64,000 nt of DNA. It comes from JAMQPK01 sp963782595. GTDB lineage: Bacteria; Acidobacteriota; Vicinamibacteria; Vicinamibacterales; JAMQPK01. The notes under the pieces are model-generated. The model searched no databases, was not told the DNA's origin, and was given only the letters and a program-made list of their open reading frames with translations. The position numbers and the translations under genes are program-made. The stretch lies in the NCBI GenBank assembly GCA_963782595.1, contig CAWAKJ010000007.1:186001-250000 (forward strand), written 5' to 3'. Below are positions 60,019 to 64,000 of the stretch, in pieces; within the stretch, counting starts at the first letter, position 1; every line of letters starts with the position of its first letter.

Positions 60019-62160
60019 ATGACGTCCAAAACCTCATTGCTCAAGCGGCGCTCGAGCCTCAGATCGCCTGGTGCGACATCGGACTACCTGCGGCGTCAAG
60101 CGATCTACAAGCTGCTGGCGGTCAAAGATTCGGACATCCGTCTCCTGACGCTGGAGCAGTGTCGCGACGCCGTCGACAAGAGCCTGCATGCCGGCGGCGC
60201 CTTCTCGGCCACGATTCCGCTGGTCACGCTGTTCTACGGCGGGTTCATCGATGTGGATGTCGCCGACCCCACGCGGCCAGGACAGGATCTGTTCGTCCTC
60301 AGCAAGGGGCACGCCGTTGCGGCGCTTGCATCGATCTACGCAGAGCTCGGGTACTTCGACCGGTCGGTGCTCCGCAACTCGCGTTCATACGCCAGCATCT
60401 TGAACGGTCACCCTGGGCCGGTGCTGCCGGGCATTCAGATCGCCACCGGTCCAATGGGACAAGGCTTGGGGGTCGCACAGGGACTTGCGATTGCCGGGCG
60501 CATGTCGCCCCGCTTCGACAGCTACGCGCTCTGCGGCGACGGCGAGCTTCAGGAGGGCCCGATCTGGGAAGCCGTGATGTTTGCGGGTCAGAAGCACCTC
60601 GACAATCTGTGCGTCATGGTCGATCGCAACAACGGCCAGCTCGACCTCGCGAATCGGATGATCTTTCCGATGCCCGATCTCGAGGCCGTGTTCGCGTCGT
60701 TCAACTGGGAGGTCTCGAGCGTCGACGCGACGCAGTATGACGGCATCTACACCGCGCTCGAGCGCTTCCGTTACGGGCCCCGAAACGGAAAGCCGACGGC
60801 CATCATCTGCCACGGCACGAAGGGACACGGGGCGCTTTCGGACTTCCTCAACAAGCACAAGGTGACGGTGCCAGACGCTCTTCTCGAACAGGAAATGACG
60901 CTGCAGCGAGAGCAGAGGCAGAACCGTGTAGACGAGCTCGCAACGTTTCACGAAGAGCTCGCCGGCCGTCCGGAAGGCAGCCAGCTTCAGGAGATGCTCG
61001 CCGAGCTTGCTGCCGAGATGCGTCTCGAATTGCGGCGCGCAGCCTCGGACACGTTGTCCCTTTCTCAGGTGATCGGTCCCGTGCTCACGACGCGCGTTCC
61101 TCCGCGCGACAAGCGCATCCAGTATGACGCGGCGTTGCTGCCACGCCTCGATCGGTCGAAGGAATACGCGGCGAGCGATGTCGTCACCCATGCGATGAAG
61201 GTGTTCGCGCGGGACGCCCGGGTCGTGAGCGTCGACGCCGATCTCGCGACGACGAGCGGTCTCGAGGGCGGAGTGGCCGCAGTGGATCAGCGCCGGGCAC
61301 TCAATGTGGGCGTGGCCGAGGCGAACATGATGTGCATCGGCGAGGCGTTCGCCGCTCTGGGCCGCAATACCTGGATCAGCACGTTCTGCCCGTTCTACGA
61401 CTGGAAGGTGCTGCGTCGCATCGCGGTGGGGCATCAGGAGCGGATGGAAGCGATCGACGCGTCCGACGGATGGCTGAGCGAAGGCCATGGCCTCGACCTG
61501 ACGCTGCTCGCGACGGCCGCGAACTTCGAGACGAGAACGAACGGCGCCACGCACATGGGGAACGACGATGCGACGACGTTCGACGCCGTGGCGCATTTGA
61601 AAATTATCGACGTCTCCTGTCCGCAGCAGATGCTGGCACTGATGCGGTGGATCATGGAAGGGAACCGCGGTCTGCTCTATGTCCGCGTCATGCGGACGCC
61701 GTCGGCGGTGCTCTATGGAAGCGACTACACGTTCGAATACGGCAGAGGTCATTTCGTTCATGGAACGAAGGACGCCGACGCGTTCATCGTGACGAGCGGG
61801 CGCGGGGCGCACGAGGCCATTGCCGCGGCGCGCGTGTGCGCCGGGCAGGGCGTCAACGCGGCTGTCATCGATATGCCGTCAATCGACGCGGAACTCCTGG
61901 CGGATCTCTGCTCGTCCGGAAAGCTCGTGTGTCTGGCAGAGCAGAACAACGGCTACATTCTTCAGAATCTCCAGAAAATTGCGTTCCAGACGCGCCGGAA
62001 CGGTCAGAACCTGTTTCAGCGCGTGCTCGCGATCAACACACTGGGGCCCGATGGCCGGCCGCGATTCATTCATTCGGGCACTTACGAGGAATTGATCGAG
62101 GCGTTCGGGCTGACTCCATCTCGAATCGCCGGCGAGGTTACCGCGGCACTCGGGCGATGA
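60019..62160 (+). CDS. Transketolase (single-chain)
   Basis: A 713-residue transketolase with N-terminal TPP domain (LSKGHAVAAL; GPMGQGLGVAQGLAIAG; cofactor motif GDGELQEGPIWEAVMFA, with NN replaced by DRNNGQ), a pyrimidine-binding domain (VGVAEANMMCIGEAFAALG) and a C-terminal domain. It transfers two-carbon ketol units in the pentose phosphate pathway. An extra stretch of about 100 residues lies between the first two domains, with a charged helix. It starts 1 bp after the PQQ gene, an unusual place for a housekeeping transketolase, so a catabolic role is likely. Confidence 0.9.
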   Translation: MTSKTSLLKRRSSLRSPGATSDYLRRQAIYKLLAVKDSDIRLLTLEQCRDAVDKSLHAGGAFSATIPLVTLFYGGFIDVDVADPTRPGQDLFVLSKGHAVAALASIYAELGYFDRSVLRNSRSYASILNGHPGPVLPGIQIATGPMGQGLGVAQGLAIAGRMSPRFDSYALCGDGELQEGPIWEAVMFAGQKHLDNLCVMVDRNNGQLDLANRMIFPMPDLEAVFASFNWEVSSVDATQYDGIYTALERFRYGPRNGKPTAIICHGTKGHGALSDFLNKHKVTVPDALLEQEMTLQREQRQNRVDELATFHEELAGRPEGSQLQEMLAELAAEMRLELRRAASDTLSLSQVIGPVLTTRVPPRDKRIQYDAALLPRLDRSKEYAASDVVTHAMKVFARDARVVSVDADLATTSGLEGGVAAVDQRRALNVGVAEANMMCIGEAFAALGRNTWISTFCPFYDWKVLRRIAVGHQERMEAIDASDGWLSEGHGLDLTLLATAANFETRTNGATHMGNDDATTFDAVAHLKIIDVSCPQQMLALMRWIMEGNRGLLYVRVMRTPSAVLYGSDYTFEYGRGHFVHGTKDADAFIVTSGRGAHEAIAAARVCAGQGVNAAVIDMPSIDAELLADLCSSGKLVCLAEQNNGYILQNLQKIAFQTRRNGQNLFQRVLAINTLGPDGRPRFIHSGTYEELIEAFGLTPSRIAGEVTAALGR

Positions 62161-62167
62161 GGATCGT

Positions 62168-62554
62168 ATGACCGTTCCCGCTATTCACGAAGACGACGCC
62201 GAAGATCTTGGTCTTCCTGGCCGGCACTTGCGGTGGCTCGTTTCGAAAGGCGCCGTGCAGGCGAAGAACTGCTCGGTCTGCGTGATCACTGTTGCGCCAG
62301 GTGAGCGCGTCAGACCGGCGCACTCGCACCCGAACGGCGAAGAGGTCATCTACATCATCAAAGGGTCGGGCCGCGTCCTGGTCGCGGGCGAAGTCCGTCC
62401 CGTCTCGCAGGGTACGGCGGTGCTGTTTCCACAGGGAGCGGTCCACATGCTGCACAACACCGGCGCCGATGAGATGAAGGTGGTCTGCTTCTTCGCTCCC
62501 GCGACAGGCCTCGAAAATTATCAAATGCACGAGGACGTGGACTTTCCAGACTGA
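62168..62554 (+). CDS. Single-domain cupin
   Basis: A 128-residue cupin. Motif 1 is RPAHSHPNGEEVIYIIKGSG (two His and one Glu metal ligands) and motif 2 is FPQGAVHMLHNTG (third His). Cupins of this type act as isomerases or sensors in sugar operons. It lies 7 bp after transketolase and ends at an 18-bp palindrome. Confidence 0.88.
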   Translation: MTVPAIHEDDAEDLGLPGRHLRWLVSKGAVQAKNCSVCVITVAPGERVRPAHSHPNGEEVIYIIKGSGRVLVAGEVRPVSQGTAVLFPQGAVHMLHNTGADEMKVVCFFAPATGLENYQMHEDVDFPD

Positions 62555-62555
62555 G

Positions 62556-62573
62556 GTCCGGCTAAAGCCGGAC
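62556..62573. repeat. 18-bp palindrome (GTCCGG family), copy 2
   Basis: GTCCGGCT-AA-AGCCGGAC, directly after the cupin stop. Same design as the palindrome at 34178 at the prepilin peptidase stop. Confidence 0.75.
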
Positions 62574-62576
62574 TCT

Positions 62577-62604
62577 ACTCCTGAAAACTGAAAACAGATG
62601 ACTG
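62577..62604. repeat. Heptad tract (AAAACTG type) running into a start codon
   Basis: Four 7-mers ACTCCTG, AAAACTG, AAAACAG, ATGACTG. The ATG of the last unit is the start codon of the SDR gene, so the repeat occupies the whole leader and no ribosome binding site is present. Confidence 0.7.
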
Positions 62605-63374
62605 ACTACGCGTGTTTCGGGCTGAAAGACAAAATTGCCATCGTCACGGGAGCCTCGCAAGGAATCGGTAAGGCCATCGCGCTGGGGCTGGCGCAGGCCG
62701 GCGCGCACCTGGTGCTGGGAAAGCATCCGGAGGGGCGCCACGACGAAATCAACGCCGTGAAGGCCGAGATCGAGGCGATGGGCCGGAAAGCGGCTGTCGT
62801 CCTGGTGGATGTCTCGAATGTCGACCAGGTACGGTCGATGATCGACCAGACCACGCAGCTCTTCGGCAGAGTCGACATCCTCGTGAACAACGCCTCGTGG
62901 ACCGGAACAGGGCCGGCGCTCGACGTCACCGAGGAGGAGTACGACAAGACGCTCGACGCGTCGCTGAAGAGCGTGTTCTTCGCGTGCCAGGCCGCCGCGC
63001 GGGTGATGATTCCGCAGGGAGGCGGAAAAATCATCAACATCGGGTCGAACTTCGGTGCCGTCGCGTTCAACGGGAGGGCCGTCTACGCGGGTGCGAAGGC
63101 GGGCGTGCATCATCTGTCGCGGGCACTGTCGCTCGAGTGGGCGAAGTTGGGGGTCACCGTCAATGTCGTCGCGCCGTGCATCACCGAGACGGATTCGCGA
63201 AAGGTGATTCTGGAACGGCCTGGGTACAAGGACTGGGCGAAGACCCAAATTCCCATCGGCCGCTGGAATCAGCCTGAAGACCTCGTCGGTGCGGTGTTGT
63301 TTCTCTCGAGCCACATGTCGGACATGGTGGTCGGGCATGTCCTGATGGTGGATGGAGGGTGGACTCTGCACTAG
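62598..63374 (+). CDS. Short-chain dehydrogenase/reductase
   Basis: A 258-residue classical SDR. TGASQGIGKAIA binds the nucleotide, NNAS follows, the catalytic Ser is in IGSNFGA and Tyr/Lys in YAGAK. The C-terminal VGHVLMVDGGWTLH is typical. It probably oxidises a sugar acid or keto sugar within this operon. The start codon lies in a heptad tract; an alternative start is not apparent. Confidence 0.9.
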   Translation: MTDYACFGLKDKIAIVTGASQGIGKAIALGLAQAGAHLVLGKHPEGRHDEINAVKAEIEAMGRKAAVVLVDVSNVDQVRSMIDQTTQLFGRVDILVNNASWTGTGPALDVTEEEYDKTLDASLKSVFFACQAAARVMIPQGGGKIINIGSNFGAVAFNGRAVYAGAKAGVHHLSRALSLEWAKLGVTVNVVAPCITETDSRKVILERPGYKDWAKTQIPIGRWNQPEDLVGAVLFLSSHMSDMVVGHVLMVDGGWTLH

Positions 63375-63394
63375 GAAGTGTCATGGCTGTCAGG

Positions 63395-63457
63395 GTAGAG
63401 GGAAGATGGCAGAGGGCAGAGAGTGAATTCTGCCATCATCCATCCGCCATCTGCCAT
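63395..63457. repeat. Heptad tract (GCAGAGG/CTGCCAT type), nine units
   Basis: Nine 7-mers: GTAGAGG, GAAGATG, GCAGAGG, GCAGAGA, GTGAATT, CTGCCAT, CATCCAT, CCGCCAT, CTGCCAT. The halves are inverted (AGATGGCAGA against TCTGCCATCAT), so the tract can fold; it fills the gap between convergent genes. Second-half words equal those at 3951-3978. Confidence 0.8.
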
Positions 63458-63462
63458 TACCT

Positions 63463-64000
63463 CTATACATCCATTCGTGCTCTCCAAATCTTCTCGGGCG
63501 TCAACGGTAAGTCGCGAATCACGACACCAGCGGCCTGATTGATCGCGGCGCCGATCGCGGCGGCCACCGCGAGCGTCCCACCTTCTCCTGCGCCTTTCGA
63601 GCCGTACGGTCCGGGACCGTCGGCATTTTCGATCAGCTCGGAGTGCAACTCGAGCGGCACATCCTTGATGGACGGAATCCGGTAGTCGAGCGATCCGAGA
63701 TTGAGGATGCGTCCATCGGCGCCGAGGAGCAGTTGTTCCATCAGCGTGTGCCCCAGTCCCATCACTGCCGCGCCCTCGTCCTGCGCTTGGACCTGCTGCG
63801 GGTTCAGCGCCTTGCCAACGTCGCTGACGAGCGCAAGTGTGTGGACCGTTACTTCGCCGGTTTCGGGATCGACTTCCACTTCGCACGCAGCACACATCAG
63901 CTCCCAGAACGCGGCGTGTCCTCCAAGCGGGTGGCCGGGCTCGTACGCATTGCCCGCCTCGCCGACGCCGACAACTTCACCGCGCGGCGGCCCGAAGTGT
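63463..64000 (-). CDS. Xanthine dehydrogenase-family molybdopterin subunit (C-terminal part)
   Basis: The last 178 residues of a molybdopterin-binding large subunit; the gene continues beyond the window edge. The frame is open from the edge through FGPPRGEVVGVGEAGNAYEP to the stop at 63463. The catalytic glutamate region is GPYGSKGAGEGGTLAV, and the C-terminal LPLTPEKIWRAR is typical. These enzymes hydroxylate aldehydes or N-heterocycles; subfamily cannot be set from the fragment. Confidence 0.85.
   Translation of the reverse strand, partial: HFGPPRGEVVGVGEAGNAYEPGHPLGGHAAFWELMCAACEVEVDPETGEVTVHTLALVSDVGKALNPQQVQAQDEGAAVMGLGHTLMEQLLLGADGRILNLGSLDYRIPSIKDVPLELHSELIENADGPGPYGSKGAGEGGTLAVAAAIGAAINQAAGVVIRDLPLTPEKIWRARMDV

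Overview
The window is 64 kb of GC-rich (about 62%) bacterial chromosome. The gene content points to Acidobacteriota, most likely a Vicinamibacteria-type soil lineage: paired VWFA-related secreted proteins, DUF1080 proteins, PQQ dehydrogenases followed by FG-GAP proteins, a chromosomal Tad pilus locus with an extra AAA+ ATPase, and ABA4-like and Nramp-like membrane proteins. This assignment is inferred from gene families; no rRNA or other taxonomic marker is present. I saw no tRNA, rRNA, CRISPR array, transposase or integrase.

Layout. 0.1-9 kb: unlinked housekeeping and stress genes (amidohydrolase, FMN reductase, HdeD-like protein, histidine kinase, Crp and AraC regulators, HtrA-like protease, class IV aminotransferase, VOC protein). 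9-15.7 kb: TPR protein, MscL with a zinc-ribbon tail, SMP-30 lactonase, a solo SLATT-like 2TM protein followed by a 23-bp inverted repeat, then an operon of NHL protein, gluconate-dehydrogenase subunit 3 and GMC oxidoreductase. 15.7-23 kb: a frameshifted CnaB-type protein, GluQ-RS, beta-barrel, metallopeptidase, PAP2 phosphatase, Mug glycosylase, two paralogous VWA proteins, and a pair of 150-bp palindromic elements. 23-39.2 kb: a complete Tad/Flp pilus locus on the minus strand (two Flp pilins, CpaA, CpaB, CpaC, CpaE, TadA, TadB, TadC, AAA+ ATPase, two TadE-like pseudopilins, TadG). Divergent to it are a small membrane protein and a 1146-residue coiled-coil PEGA protein. 39.2-44 kb: DUF192, ABA4-like protein, a TetR-controlled membrane gene (frameshifted), a DMT protein and an Nramp-like transporter. 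44-47.7 kb: a catabolic operon (FAH hydrolase, monooxygenase, PQQ sugar dehydrogenase, SDR). 47.8-52.6 kb: membrane-fused spermidine-synthase-like protein, an orphan ORF, an MBL-fold enzyme and a GntR regulator. 52.6-63.4 kb: a long GntR-linked catabolic operon (lactonase with a frameshift, two PQQ dehydrogenases, an FG-GAP protein, transketolase, cupin, SDR). The window ends inside a molybdopterin dehydrogenase gene.

The most unusual feature is in the spacers. At least 20 intergenic tracts have a 7-bp period (one has 9 bp). Unit sequence differs from tract to tract, but the period is kept, and the tracts often begin at a stop codon or run into a start codon. Two further repeat families are long palindromes whose centre is inverted between copies while the flanks keep their orientation. 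Three genes carry clean single frameshifts, which are either recent pseudogenes or assembly errors.
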